Of a stretch of DNA of 10,454 nt, positions 1 to 6,610 are shown one piece after another. The DNA is taken from positions 1-10,454 of the forward strand of contig PWSL01000167.1 in NCBI GenBank assembly GCA_003563255.1. Reading direction: 5' to 3'. Position 1 is the stretch's first letter; every line of letters begins with the position of its first letter. This stretch comes from Desulfonatronospira sp. (GTDB taxonomy: Bacteria; Desulfobacterota; Desulfovibrionia; Desulfovibrionales; Desulfonatronovibrionaceae). A model generated the notes under the pieces. It was not told the DNA's origin, ran no database searches, and saw only the letters and a list, made by a program, of their open reading frames with translations. Position numbers and translations under genes: made by a program.

Positions 1-425
1 ACAAGGTGCGCTACTTCATTGCCGGAGAAAAGACCTGGGCCATGAATAATACCCTGGGGCTGTGCAACTTTGTTGTGGCTCCTTTGTTTTCCATGACCTA
101 TGACAAACTGTGCCAGGCCGTAGAGGCCATCACCGGCTGGTCCACCAGCCTGCATGAACTGATGCTTGTGGCCGAGCGCTCCATAGTCCTGGCCCGGATG
201 TTTAATATCCGCCAGGGGATGGACAGCAAGGACGATAAGCTCTTCCGGCGGATGTTCGAACCCTTGCCCGACGGCGTGCTCAAGGGTGAGGCCATTGCTC
301 CGGATTCCTTTCAACAGGCCGTAGACCTGTACTACGCCATGATGGGCTGGGATGAAAACGGTGTGCCCGGCAAGGGAACGTTGTATAGATTGAGTTTGGA
401 TTGGCTGGTGTGGGAGGGAAATTAA
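1..425 (+). CDS. Aldehyde:ferredoxin oxidoreductase, C-terminal part (5' end outside window)
   Basis: This is the C-terminal ~140 residues of a tungsten-dependent aldehyde:ferredoxin oxidoreductase (AOR family), which oxidises aldehydes to carboxylic acids and reduces ferredoxin in the cytoplasm. The frame is open from the window edge, so the gene is cut by the window and not by a mutation; it ends with TAA at 423-425. Visible family marks are an LGLC segment (Cys about residue 20 of the visible part, expected to be the last ligand of the [4Fe-4S] cluster), then AERSIVLARMFNIRQGM, a DDKLFRRMFEPLPDGVLKG block, and a YYAMMGWDENGVPGKGTLYR block. These are typical of AOR domain 3. Which aldehyde is used cannot be told from this end. 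A racemase-family gene follows 70 nt downstream on the same strand. No MoaD-like sulfur carrier gene, a common AOR companion, is seen after it. Confidence 0.93.
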   Translation, partial: KVRYFIAGEKTWAMNNTLGLCNFVVAPLFSMTYDKLCQAVEAITGWSTSLHELMLVAERSIVLARMFNIRQGMDSKDDKLFRRMFEPLPDGVLKGEAIAPDSFQQAVDLYYAMMGWDENGVPGKGTLYRLSLDWLVWEGN

Positions 426-445
426 GGAGGCAGGTGGCTGAGCGT

Positions 446-496
446 ATGAGCAAGGAGGCGCGAGGCAAAATGATGTCGCCCTCTCGGAGGGAATGA
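446..496 (+). CDS. Possible 16-codon leader ORF overlapping the racemase start
   Basis: A short ORF, MSKEARGKMMSPSRRE, starts with ATG at 446 and stops with TGA at 494-496, so its stop overlaps the ATGATG start region of the racemase gene. A good Shine-Dalgarno, TAAGGAGG (423-430), lies upstream, but at 15 nt the spacing is longer than usual. A second ATG at 470 has AAGGAGG (451-457... AAGGAGG begins at 452) about 12 nt upstream. Translating ribosomes would pass through the hairpin that covers the racemase ribosome binding site. I do not recognise the peptide. It could be chance, a coupling ORF, or the decayed tail of a gene once lying between the oxidoreductase and the racemase. Confidence 0.25.
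   Translation: MSKEARGKMMSPSRRE
479..491 (+). promoter_or_regulatory. Small hairpin sequestering the racemase Shine-Dalgarno
   Basis: CCCTC (479-483), loop TCG, GAGGG (487-491) form a perfect 5-bp stem. The Shine-Dalgarno GGAGG (486-490) of the racemase gene sits almost wholly in the 3' arm. The hairpin is directly seen; any effect on translation is inferred. It fits coupling to the upstream short ORF, because a ribosome ending at 496 would melt the stem. Confidence 0.4.
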
Positions 497-1221
497 TGGA
501 AAAGGTAAACCAGGAAAAAATCGTCGGCATCATCGGCGGTATGGGGCCAGAAGCCACCGTAGACCTGATGTCCCGTGTGATCCGTTTGACCCCGGCTTTG
601 GACGATGCTGATCATATCCGCTGTATTGTGGACAACAATCCCAAAGTGCCCTCACGGATCAAGGCGCTTATCGAAGGCATTGGGGAGAGCCCGGTAACTG
701 AATTGCAGGACATGGCCGGACGTTTGGAAGCCTGGGGCGCTGACTTTCTGGCCATGCCCTGCAATACCTCGCATTACTACTTTCAGGATATCCAGGATGC
801 CGTGTCCATCCCGATGCTCAACCTGATTGAGATCACAGTACAGGAAGTCCTGAAACAACAGCCTGGGATCGCCACGGTGGGCATTCTGGGTTCCACTGCA
901 TTGCTCCTCACCGGCCTGTACCACCAGGCTTTCTCAGCGTCCGGGGTAACCGTGATCTATCCGGAAACGGTCTGCCAGGACAGGCTCATGGCTGTCATCA
1001 AAGATATCAAAAAAGGCGCTGTGGACCAGGCTGCTCCTGTGTTTGAAGCGGCTGTATACAGCCTGAAGACTCAAGGTGCGCAGGCTGTAGTCGTCGCGTG
1101 TACGGAATTGAGTCTTATACCTTGTACCTGGCTTCCACCTATGCCCCTGCCCTTGCCGCAGTATGACTCTTCGGATATACTAGCTCGCTCCATTATTCGC
1201 ATCTGCAAAGGGCGGAACTGA
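496..1221 (+). CDS. Aspartate/glutamate racemase family protein (RacD/YgeA type)
   Basis: A 241-residue cofactor-independent amino-acid racemase, normal length for the family. Proteins of this family invert the alpha carbon of aspartate, glutamate or related amino acids using two cysteines. Both are present: Cys89 in MPCNTSH and Cys202 in VVACTELSLI (numbering from the ATG at 496). The N-terminus has the family motif IVGIIGGMGPEATVDL, and VDNNPKVPSRIKAL matches the substrate-binding region of aspartate racemases. GGAGG (486-490) is 5 nt from the ATG at 496 but only 2 nt from the ATG at 493, so 496 is preferred; a start at 493 adds one Met. The gene follows the oxidoreductase on the same strand and may share its transcript. 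The substrate is not certain: aspartate is most likely, while broad-specificity and hydantoin-racemase-like activities cannot be excluded. Confidence 0.9.
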   Translation: MEKVNQEKIVGIIGGMGPEATVDLMSRVIRLTPALDDADHIRCIVDNNPKVPSRIKALIEGIGESPVTELQDMAGRLEAWGADFLAMPCNTSHYYFQDIQDAVSIPMLNLIEITVQEVLKQQPGIATVGILGSTALLLTGLYHQAFSASGVTVIYPETVCQDRLMAVIKDIKKGAVDQAAPVFEAAVYSLKTQGAQAVVVACTELSLIPCTWLPPMPLPLPQYDSSDILARSIIRICKGRN

Positions 1222-1243
1222 AAAAGCACTGGTCTTCCCATAA

Positions 1244-1386
1244 CATTACAGCGACACTCTGTGTTAATTTTTGCCTCGGCCACCGGGGACAGGCACTTTT
1301 GCCGAACTCAAACAGTAAAACAGCCGGACTATCCGGCGGCAAAAGAGCCAGTCCCCTTCGAGTTCAAATTAAGTGTCGCTGTAGTG
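1244..1386. repeat. Family-1 inverted-repeat element, copy 1 (complete)
   Basis: The outer arms CATTACAGCGACACT (1244-1258) and AGTGTCGCTGTAGTG (1372-1386) pair over 15 positions with one T-G pair. The inner arms are GGGGACAGGCACTTTTGCC (1285-1303) and GGCAAAAGAGCCAGTCCCC (1338-1356), complementary except for two A-A positions. Inside is a further hairpin, GCCGG-ACTAT-CCGGC (1323-1337). GAACTC (1304-1309) in the central loop is complementary to GAGTTC (1360-1365), just outside the GTCCCC box. There is no coding potential of note. The element lies in the gap between the convergent racemase and glycosyltransferase genes. It resembles REP/BIME or MITE-like elements, but no mobilising protein is in the window. 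Confidence 0.85.
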
Positions 1387-1424
1387 ATAATATCATTACC
1401 GCAAAATTTTTGTATAACATCCAA

Positions 1425-1484
1425 GTAACCATTCAGAGGGCCTATACCGGCCGCAATCACCACCGTGCCCCCCTGAATGGTTAC
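1425..1484. repeat. Family-2 inverted repeat, copy A (paired arms)
   Basis: GTAACCATTCAGAGGG (1425-1440) and CCCCCTGAATGGTTAC (1469-1484) are inverted copies matching at 15 of 16 positions, separated by 28 nt that include CCGGCCG. The structure begins 7 nt past the glycosyltransferase stop codon and could end or protect that transcript. No T-tract follows on either strand, so it is not called an intrinsic terminator. The same arm recurs at 2240, 2296-2313, 2380-2398 and 10282. Confidence 0.8.
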
Positions 1485-1491
1485 CTCAAGT

Positions 1492-2208
1492 CTATTTGTA
1501 AAGCTTTTTCAGGCTGTCCGGTGAGACGCCGAAGTGGTACAGAACTCGAATAAACCAGTTTCGCAGGGTACAGCGAAACACGCCTTCCTTATTCCAGCGT
1601 CTGGAAGAAGTCAGGACCTTCTGGGGCAGAATCCGGACCTTGTCTTTTCTTTTCCTGATACGTGTCATGAGTTCCAGGTCTTCCATCAGGGGGATCTCCA
1701 TGAACCCCCCGATACAGAAAAAATAATCCCTGCTCATGAATATCGCCTGGTCTCCGTAAGGCACCCGGGTCCACCAGGTGCGCAAATTGGCCGCCATGGC
1801 CACCAGTTTCAAAGAAGTCCTGCCGGAGTCTATCCCCAGGGAAAAAGCCCCGGCGGATATGTTTGTTTCTTCGAGGGCCTTAATAATAAGTTCCGGGGCC
1901 TTGGCAGGCAAAATCGTATCCGCGTGTACAAAAACCAGTATACGGCCGGCGGCTGCCCCGGCCCCGGCGTTCATCTGGGCACCCCGGCCTGGTTTTGAGT
2001 GTACGGTCCGGATACCCGGCACCTGAATGGCCTTGATGCTTTCGGCATGAAAAGAGCCGTCGACTACAATTATCTCATGCCCGGGAGACAAAAATATTGC
2101 TTTCAGAAAGCCCAGATAACGGTTTATGGTTTCCTGCTCTCTGAAAACCGGGATTATTACTGATATTGCTCCGTCTTTTTGCAAAGGCTTCCGACACTGC
2201 CGTGACAC
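1492..2208 (-). CDS. Family-2 glycosyltransferase, TIGR04283-like (selenodomain-associated transferase 2)
   Basis: A 238-residue GT-A fold glycosyltransferase, predicted to move a sugar from a nucleotide donor to an unknown acceptor. Motifs in order: ISVIIPVFREQETI (15-28), EIIVVDGS (45-52), GRGAQMNAGA (74-83), VFVHADT with a DXD-like His-Ala-Asp (92-98), PYGDQAIFMSRD, and MEDLELMTRIRK. The C-terminal ARRW-like and LYHFGVSPDSLKKLY patterns are characteristic of the TIGR04283 subfamily. No signal peptide or membrane helix is evident. The start is doubtful: the only upstream option in frame is GTG at 2208, with no Shine-Dalgarno and lying in repeat-like sequence; TTG at 2184 after GGAAG is an alternative. 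The usual partner, a TIGR04282/DUF2064 transferase, is not beside it. It is 275 nt past rarA and separated from it by repeats, so it may be transcribed separately. Confidence 0.85.
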   Translation of the reverse strand: MSRQCRKPLQKDGAISVIIPVFREQETINRYLGFLKAIFLSPGHEIIVVDGSFHAESIKAIQVPGIRTVHSKPGRGAQMNAGAGAAAGRILVFVHADTILPAKAPELIIKALEETNISAGAFSLGIDSGRTSLKLVAMAANLRTWWTRVPYGDQAIFMSRDYFFCIGGFMEIPLMEDLELMTRIRKRKDKVRILPQKVLTSSRRWNKEGVFRCTLRNWFIRVLYHFGVSPDSLKKLYK

Positions 2209-2239
2209 TTATAAGCCGGTGTCGATGGTCTGCGCATCT

Positions 2240-2313
2240 GTAACCATCCAGGAATGCACAAACCAGCCTGGGGACAGTCCCCGGGCCGGTTCCGGCACCC
2301 CCTGAATGCTTAT
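2240..2313. repeat. Family-2 arms enclosing a collapsed GGGGACAGTCCCC palindrome
   Basis: The left arm GTAACCATCCAGG (2240-2252) and right arm CACCCCCTGAATGCTTAT (2296-2313) are diverged inverted family-2 arms. Between them AACCAGCCTGGGGAC (2261-2275), a single A, and GTCCCCGGGCCGGTT (2277-2291) form a near-perfect palindrome with 13 Watson-Crick pairs of 15, one T-G and one A-C. The centre GGGGACAGTCCCC equals the two inner boxes of the family-1 element joined directly. Confidence 0.75.
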
Positions 2314-2326
2314 CAAAGTACATAGC

Positions 2327-2359
2327 GGGGTACAGTCCCCAGTCACGCCAAGGGCGTGA
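2327..2359. repeat. Degenerate GGGG-TACAGT-CCCC box plus 7-bp hairpin
   Basis: GGGGTACAGTCCCC (2327-2340) is a variant of the collapsed box seen at 2270-2282. It is followed by TCACGCC-AAG-GGCGTGA (2343-2359), a perfect 7-bp stem with a 3-nt loop. No T-tract follows on either strand. It lies between rarA and the glycosyltransferase gene. Confidence 0.6.
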
Positions 2360-2379
2360 ATTCCGATAATCATCACCCA

Positions 2380-2398
2380 GTGCCCCCTGAATGTTTAC
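2380..2398 (-). repeat. Family-2 arm, single copy D
   Basis: GTGCCCCCTGAATGTTTAC is the family-2 arm in reverse orientation (GTAAACATTCAGGGGGCAC on the minus strand). No clear inverted partner is seen nearby. It lies 85 nt past the rarA stop. Just beyond it, CCTGG-AAAC-CCAGG (2410-2423) forms a small separate hairpin. Confidence 0.65.
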
Positions 2399-2483
2399 GG
2401 GATAGGTATCCTGGAAACCCAGGTACGTATAAGGAGTCGTCCCTGGGAACAACCAGCTCCGGCTCGACACACACTGAAAACAA

Positions 2484-3686
2484 TCATATCTTTCTTCTTT
2501 TTTTGAGCCAGGCCAGAAGCCTGGGTTCCTGTCCCTGGTCCTTGGGCTCGTAAAACCTGCGGTCTGCAAGTTCCTGAGGGAGATAATCCTGATCTATCCA
2601 TGCTCCGGGATATTTGTGAGGATATTTGTAGCCCTGCCCGTATCCCCATTCCTTCTGCAGGCTTGTGGAAGCATTTCTCAGGTGCAGGGGCACTGGCCTG
2701 GGCCCATTATAGCGGATTTCTTTCTGTGCGGACAGGTAGGCGGCGTAAGTGGAATTGGATTTGGGAGCCAGGGCCAGGTAAACTACGGCTTCAGCCAGGG
2801 GGATAAAGCCTTCGGGCATGCCGACAAACTCTACTGCATGCTGGCAGGAGACCGCCAGGGGCAGGGCCATGGGGTCACCGAGGCCCACATCTTCAGAGGC
2901 TGAAAGTATCAGCCTGCGGCAAACAAACCTGGGGTCCTCACCGGCTTCAAGCAGGCAGGCCAGGTAGTACAGGGCCGCATCGGGGTCGCTGCCCCGGATG
3001 GACTTGATCATGGCCGAGGCCAGTTCATAGTGCATGTCACCGTCGCGGTCCCCCTTTATGACAGCTTCCGGAAGAAAGCCTTTGAGCTTATCCGGCTCCA
3101 GGTCCTGGTCTTCCAGTTCCCGCACATATTCCAGCAGATTCAGAAAAGTCCTGGCGTCACCCCCGGAAAGAGAAGCCAGAAGATCCATGCTCTTATCAGG
3201 CACCAGCCTGTCCAGTTCTTTTGCTGCCCGCTCCCCTAAGAGCTTTAACTCCGACATGCTGAGGGACCTCAGGCGCAAAACATTCATCCTGGAAAGCAGT
3301 TGGCGGGTAACGCTGAAGGAAGGGTTTTCAGTGGTGGTGGCCAGCAGAATTATATCACCGGTTTCAAGAAGGGGCAGGAAAAAATCCTGTTGAGCCTTTG
3401 AAAACCGGTGCAATTCATCCAGGATCAGTATTTCAAGGCCATCCAGCTTTTTGCGCAACTCAGCCAGACCTGTCTCCGGAGCGCTTAGTCTAAGGTACGC
3501 CTTGCCCTGGTATTGAGCAACTATCAGGGCCAGGGTGGACTTGCCGCATCCCGGAGGGCCGAAAAACAGAGTGCTTTGCAGCCTCTGGCTTTGCCCCATA
3601 GCCCTGAGCCTGGTCCTTAGATGACTTTGCCCCACAAACTCCTCAAAACTCTGGGGCCGGATCTTTTCTGCCAGGGGTTTTTGCAT
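2484..3686 (-). CDS. rarA: Replication-associated recombination protein A (AAA+ ATPase)
   Basis: A 400-residue AAA+ ATPase of the RarA/MgsA family (related to eukaryotic WRNIP1), a cytoplasmic protein that acts at stalled replication forks with SSB and has clamp-loader-like architecture. Seen in order: the family N-terminus PLAEKIRPQSFEEFVGQSHL (4-23), Walker A GPPGCGKST (43-51), Walker B ILILDELHRF (86-95), sensor 1 LLATTTENPSF (114-124), and the family region GDGDMHYELASAMIKSIRGS followed by DPDAALYYLACLLEAGEDP and RRLILSASEDVGLGDP. The C-terminal tetramerisation domain ends in a basic LKKRRKI tail. Length is at the short end of normal. The ATG at 3686 comes 11 nt after the cimA stop with no good Shine-Dalgarno (TACAAAACAG precedes it), so translation is probably coupled to cimA. 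Confidence 0.95.
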   Translation of the reverse strand: MQKPLAEKIRPQSFEEFVGQSHLRTRLRAMGQSQRLQSTLFFGPPGCGKSTLALIVAQYQGKAYLRLSAPETGLAELRKKLDGLEILILDELHRFSKAQQDFFLPLLETGDIILLATTTENPSFSVTRQLLSRMNVLRLRSLSMSELKLLGERAAKELDRLVPDKSMDLLASLSGGDARTFLNLLEYVRELEDQDLEPDKLKGFLPEAVIKGDRDGDMHYELASAMIKSIRGSDPDAALYYLACLLEAGEDPRFVCRRLILSASEDVGLGDPMALPLAVSCQHAVEFVGMPEGFIPLAEAVVYLALAPKSNSTYAAYLSAQKEIRYNGPRPVPLHLRNASTSLQKEWGYGQGYKYPHKYPGAWIDQDYLPQELADRRFYEPKDQGQEPRLLAWLKKRRKI

Positions 3687-3697
3687 CTGTTTTGTAT

Positions 3698-5323
3698 TCA
3701 GGCTTTTTCAGCTTCCTTGATGGCCCGGGTCAGCTTGGCCTGGTCGTCCTTGAAGAGCTTGTAGTTCAGGGAGTCTTCCAGGGCCTGACGGCTGGCCTCA
3801 ATTATATTGTAGGACACACCTACATTGACCCAGTGGGAATACTGATCCGCCGACTCAATCAGCACCCTGACCCGGGATGCCGTGCCGGAATAGGCTCCGG
3901 AGTTGTTTATGGCAAACACCCGGACCTTGAAATCCACCAGGTGCATCTCCGACAGCGAGGGATAAAACTTTTCCAGGGCTTTTCGAAGGGCGTTATCCAG
4001 GGCGTTGACCGGGCCTTTGCCTGTGGCGGCGGTATGTTCCTGCATGCCGCCTACCCTGACCATGACTGTGGCCTCGGAAAACGGCTGTTCATTCTTATCG
4101 CTTTTGGTCTCCAGCACCCGGTACGAATCCAGAGTAAAATACTTGCGGGCCCGTCCCAGGGTACGGTTCAAGAGCAGCTCAAAGGAGGCCTCGGCCGCAG
4201 CATACTCGTAGCCCTGGCTCTCCAGGTCCTTGAGCTTGGAGAGAAGATCCAGGACAAAAGGATCGTCTTTATCCAGCTGAAAACCGTACTGCTTGGCCTT
4301 GAAAAGAATGTTGCTCTGCCCGGCCAGGTCTGAAAGCAAAATACGCTGCTTGTTGCCTACCAGTTCCGGGACTATATGCTCATAGGTCCTGGCATTTTTT
4401 CGTACAGCACTTACATGCACCCCGCCCTTGTGAGCGAAAGCGGACTTGCCCACAAAAGGCTGGCGGTGAAAGGCCCCTATGTTGGCCACCTCTGCCACAA
4501 AATGCGAAGTACCGGTCAGTAGGCTCAGATTGTTTTCAGGCAGACAGGTATGCCCCATCTTCAGTTCCAGGCTGGGTATGATGGAGCACAGATTGGCATT
4601 GCCGCATCTTTCGCCGTATCCGTTTACAGTACCCTGTACCTGGACCACACCCAGATCCACCGCCAGCAGTGAATTGGCCACCGCAGTTTCAGAATCGTTA
4701 TGGGCATGGATTCCCAGCCTGGCATCCGGCAGGCTGCTTTGCACTTCCTGGATTATCCGGCAAAGCTCCATTGGGGTGGTGCCCCCGTTGGTGTCGCACA
4801 GAACCAGGACGTCCGCTCCCCCTTCCATGGCCCTGCCCAGGCAGGCCAGGGCAAAGTCCTTGTTGGCCTTGAAGCCGTCAAAGAAGTGCTCCGCATCAAA
4901 AAAAAGCTCCTGAACACCTGGCCTCAGAAAGGCCACAGAGTTATAGATCAGCTCCAGGTTGCGCTCCTGGGTGGTACGCAGGGCATCTTTTACATGCACA
5001 TCCCAGGTCTTTCCGAAAATCGTGATGGCTTTGGTCCCGGCCTTGACCAGGGCGTCCAGGTTGGGATCGTTTTCAGGGTTTTTTTTGGTGGAGTGGGTGC
5101 TTCCAAAGGCCACCACCCTGGAATAATTCAGGGCATAGTTCTTAATTTCCTGGAAAAAGCGTTGGTCAGTAGGATTGGAACCGGGCCAGCCCCCTTCAAT
5201 ATAATCTATCCCCAGTGTGTCCAGCTTGCGGGCAATGCGGACCTTGTCCTCGGTTGAAAGATGTACGTCCTCTGCCTGGGTACCGTCTCTAAGAGTGGTA
5301 TCGTATATCTGTATCTTTGCCAT
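3698..5323 (-). CDS. cimA: (R)-citramalate synthase
   Basis: A 541-residue enzyme that condenses pyruvate and acetyl-CoA to (R)-citramalate, the first step of the threonine-independent route to 2-oxobutyrate and isoleucine. The N-terminal catalytic barrel has YDTTLRDGTQ (7-16), with the metal-binding Asp after the Arg, HAHND (206-210) with the metal His pair, and GYGERCGNAN (235-244). The C-terminal half (about 400-520) is a LeuA-type regulatory dimerisation domain, where isoleucine feedback is expected from the family. The MAKIQIYDTTLRDG start and length match the CimA group rather than 2-isopropylmalate or homocitrate synthase. The ATG at 5323 has CGGAG 7 nt upstream; an upstream in-frame extension to 5407 overlaps lysC and is unlikely. 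It starts 13 nt after lysC, so both aspartate-family and isoleucine supply are encoded together. Confidence 0.95.
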   Translation of the reverse strand: MAKIQIYDTTLRDGTQAEDVHLSTEDKVRIARKLDTLGIDYIEGGWPGSNPTDQRFFQEIKNYALNYSRVVAFGSTHSTKKNPENDPNLDALVKAGTKAITIFGKTWDVHVKDALRTTQERNLELIYNSVAFLRPGVQELFFDAEHFFDGFKANKDFALACLGRAMEGGADVLVLCDTNGGTTPMELCRIIQEVQSSLPDARLGIHAHNDSETAVANSLLAVDLGVVQVQGTVNGYGERCGNANLCSIIPSLELKMGHTCLPENNLSLLTGTSHFVAEVANIGAFHRQPFVGKSAFAHKGGVHVSAVRKNARTYEHIVPELVGNKQRILLSDLAGQSNILFKAKQYGFQLDKDDPFVLDLLSKLKDLESQGYEYAAAEASFELLLNRTLGRARKYFTLDSYRVLETKSDKNEQPFSEATVMVRVGGMQEHTAATGKGPVNALDNALRKALEKFYPSLSEMHLVDFKVRVFAINNSGAYSGTASRVRVLIESADQYSHWVNVGVSYNIIEASRQALEDSLNYKLFKDDQAKLTRAIKEAEKA

Positions 5324-5336
5324 GATATTACTCCGA

Positions 5337-5861
5337 TCATTCATTCCTGCACTGGGCCTTATCCTCAGAAGAAACATCCTGCATTTCCCCCAGGCCGAAA
5401 GCCTCATGCAGTGTGCGCACTGCCAGTTCTGTGTACTTCTCCTCTATGAGGCATGAAATCTTTATCTCAGAAGTGCTGATTATCATAATATTTATGTTTT
5501 CTTTTTTCAGGGCGGAAAAGGCAATAGCAGCCACTCCGGAATGATTGCGCATGCCCACGCCGATAACAGAAACCTTGGCCACGTTGGTATCGCTCAATAT
5601 TTCCCTGGCACCGATCTTATCCTTGATTTTCTTGAGAATATTCAGGGTATCTTCACTGCTGCCCTTTGGGACGGTAAAGGTCATGTCCGTGCGTCCGCTT
5701 TCCCGGCTGGGATTTTGAACTATCATGTCCACAACTATATTGGCCCTGGATATAGGCTCAAAAATTGCGGCCGCGCTTCCCGGGATATCCTCAACATCCA
5801 CCAGGGTTATCCTGGCCTGGTCCTTGTCATAGGCTACTCCGGAGACCATTGCAGCTTCCAT
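5337..5861 (-). CDS. Probable aspartate kinase beta subunit from internal in-frame start of lysC
   Basis: Within lysC, AGGAGG (5870-5875) lies exactly 8 nt upstream of an in-frame ATG (5861) at codon 247. Initiation there would give a 174-residue protein, MEAAMVSGVAYDKDQARI onward, made only of the two ACT domains. In Bacillus subtilis aspartokinase II and Corynebacterium LysC, an alpha/beta pair is made this way from one gene, and the beta subunit begins at the equivalent place just before ACT1. The site is seen in sequence; its use is inferred. It is the best ribosome binding site in this part of the window and is unusual inside a coding region. Confidence 0.7.
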   Translation of the reverse strand: MEAAMVSGVAYDKDQARITLVDVEDIPGSAAAIFEPISRANIVVDMIVQNPSRESGRTDMTFTVPKGSSEDTLNILKKIKDKIGAREILSDTNVAKVSVIGVGMRNHSGVAAIAFSALKKENINIMIISTSEIKISCLIEEKYTELAVRTLHEAFGLGEMQDVSSEDKAQCRNE

Positions 5862-6599
5862 GCTTTTATCCTCCTGTACGACTAAAGTTCCCGGATCATT
5901 GGTAAACGTTGATCTCACATGCACCGGGACATTATATTTTTTGGCAAACTCCACGGAACGGATCTGCAGCACTTTGGCTCCCATACTGGCCATTTCCAGC
6001 ATCTCGTCATAGGCGATCTTCTTAATCTTCCTGGCCTGGGAGCAGATCTTGGGGTCTGTGGTGTATACTCCGTCCACGTCAGTATAGATTTCACACATTT
6101 CGGCATCCAGGGCCGCAGCCAGGGCCACAGCTGAAGTGTCTGAACCTCCACGGCCCAGGGTGGTTATGCGCCTTTCACAGTCGCACCCCTGAAACCCGGC
6201 CACCGCCAGCACGTCATAGTTTTTCAGGATATCAAAGATATACTCATGCTCAATATCCAGGATCCTGGCCTTGCCGAAACTGCGATCCGTCTGGATGGGA
6301 ATCTGAAATCCCAGAAATGACCTGGCCTTGACCCCGCAATCCTTGAGAAGCATGGAAAAAAGAGCAACAGAGGTCTGCTCCCCTGTGGATACAATAACGT
6401 CCATCTCTGAGGGATCCGGGCGCTTGGACCATTTATTGGCCAGGTTTATTAAACGATCGGTTTCCCCGGACATAGCCGACAAGACCACTACAACTTTGAA
6501 GCCCTTGTCCAGGGCCTTGAGCACCCGCTCTCTGACTTTGAGCATACACTCCACGTCAGCAACAGAGGTGCCGCCGTATTTCTGTACTATCACCCGCAT
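5337..6599 (-). CDS. lysC: Aspartate kinase (monofunctional, two ACT domains)
   Basis: A 420-residue aspartate kinase, which phosphorylates aspartate to 4-phospho-aspartate and commits it to lysine, threonine, methionine and diaminopimelate. Motifs: KYGGTSV (7-13), STGEQ (71-75), TTLGRGGSDTSA (146-157), YTDVDGVYTTDP (172-183). Two C-terminal ACT domains (about 263-335 and 343-410) are the expected site of feedback control by lysine and/or threonine. There is no homoserine dehydrogenase fusion. Two ATGs are possible: AGGAG (6609-6613) is 9 nt from the ATG at 6599 but only 3 nt from the one at 6605, and the family begins MR-hydrophobic-VQK, so 6599 is chosen. An internal start at 5861 probably makes a separate ACT-only subunit. 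It lies between tsaE and cimA, with gaps of 22 and 13 nt. Confidence 0.96.
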   Translation of the reverse strand: MRVIVQKYGGTSVADVECMLKVRERVLKALDKGFKVVVVLSAMSGETDRLINLANKWSKRPDPSEMDVIVSTGEQTSVALFSMLLKDCGVKARSFLGFQIPIQTDRSFGKARILDIEHEYIFDILKNYDVLAVAGFQGCDCERRITTLGRGGSDTSAVALAAALDAEMCEIYTDVDGVYTTDPKICSQARKIKKIAYDEMLEMASMGAKVLQIRSVEFAKKYNVPVHVRSTFTNDPGTLVVQEDKSMEAAMVSGVAYDKDQARITLVDVEDIPGSAAAIFEPISRANIVVDMIVQNPSRESGRTDMTFTVPKGSSEDTLNILKKIKDKIGAREILSDTNVAKVSVIGVGMRNHSGVAAIAFSALKKENINIMIISTSEIKISCLIEEKYTELAVRTLHEAFGLGEMQDVSSEDKAQCRNE

Positions 6600-6610
6600 A
6601 TGCATCTGCT

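Noticed and set aside
1244..1386. Insertion sequence or CRISPR array
   Set aside because: No transposase ORF, no target duplication that I can define, and no regularly spaced direct repeats. The elements are inverted-repeat structures.
1425..1484. Intrinsic terminator for the glycosyltransferase or racemase
   Set aside because: The stem is strong, but the loop is 28 nt and no U-tract follows on either strand. Kept as a repeat.
1299..1553. Plus-strand ORF of 84 codons in the convergent gap
   Set aside because: It runs through both inverted repeats and into the antisense of the glycosyltransferase; it has no family resemblance and no ribosome binding site.
2484..2515. Poly-A run near the rarA stop as a programmed frameshift site
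   Set aside because: The AAAAAAA run lies in the last codons (LKKRRKI). Slippage would only alter a short basic tail, and no stimulatory structure is evident.
2075..2649. Two overlapping minus-strand reading frames (2075-2569 and 2395-2649) between and over rarA and the glycosyltransferase
   Set aside because: They overlap real genes in other frames, cross the repeat hairpins, and the products are low-complexity translations with no recognisable fold.
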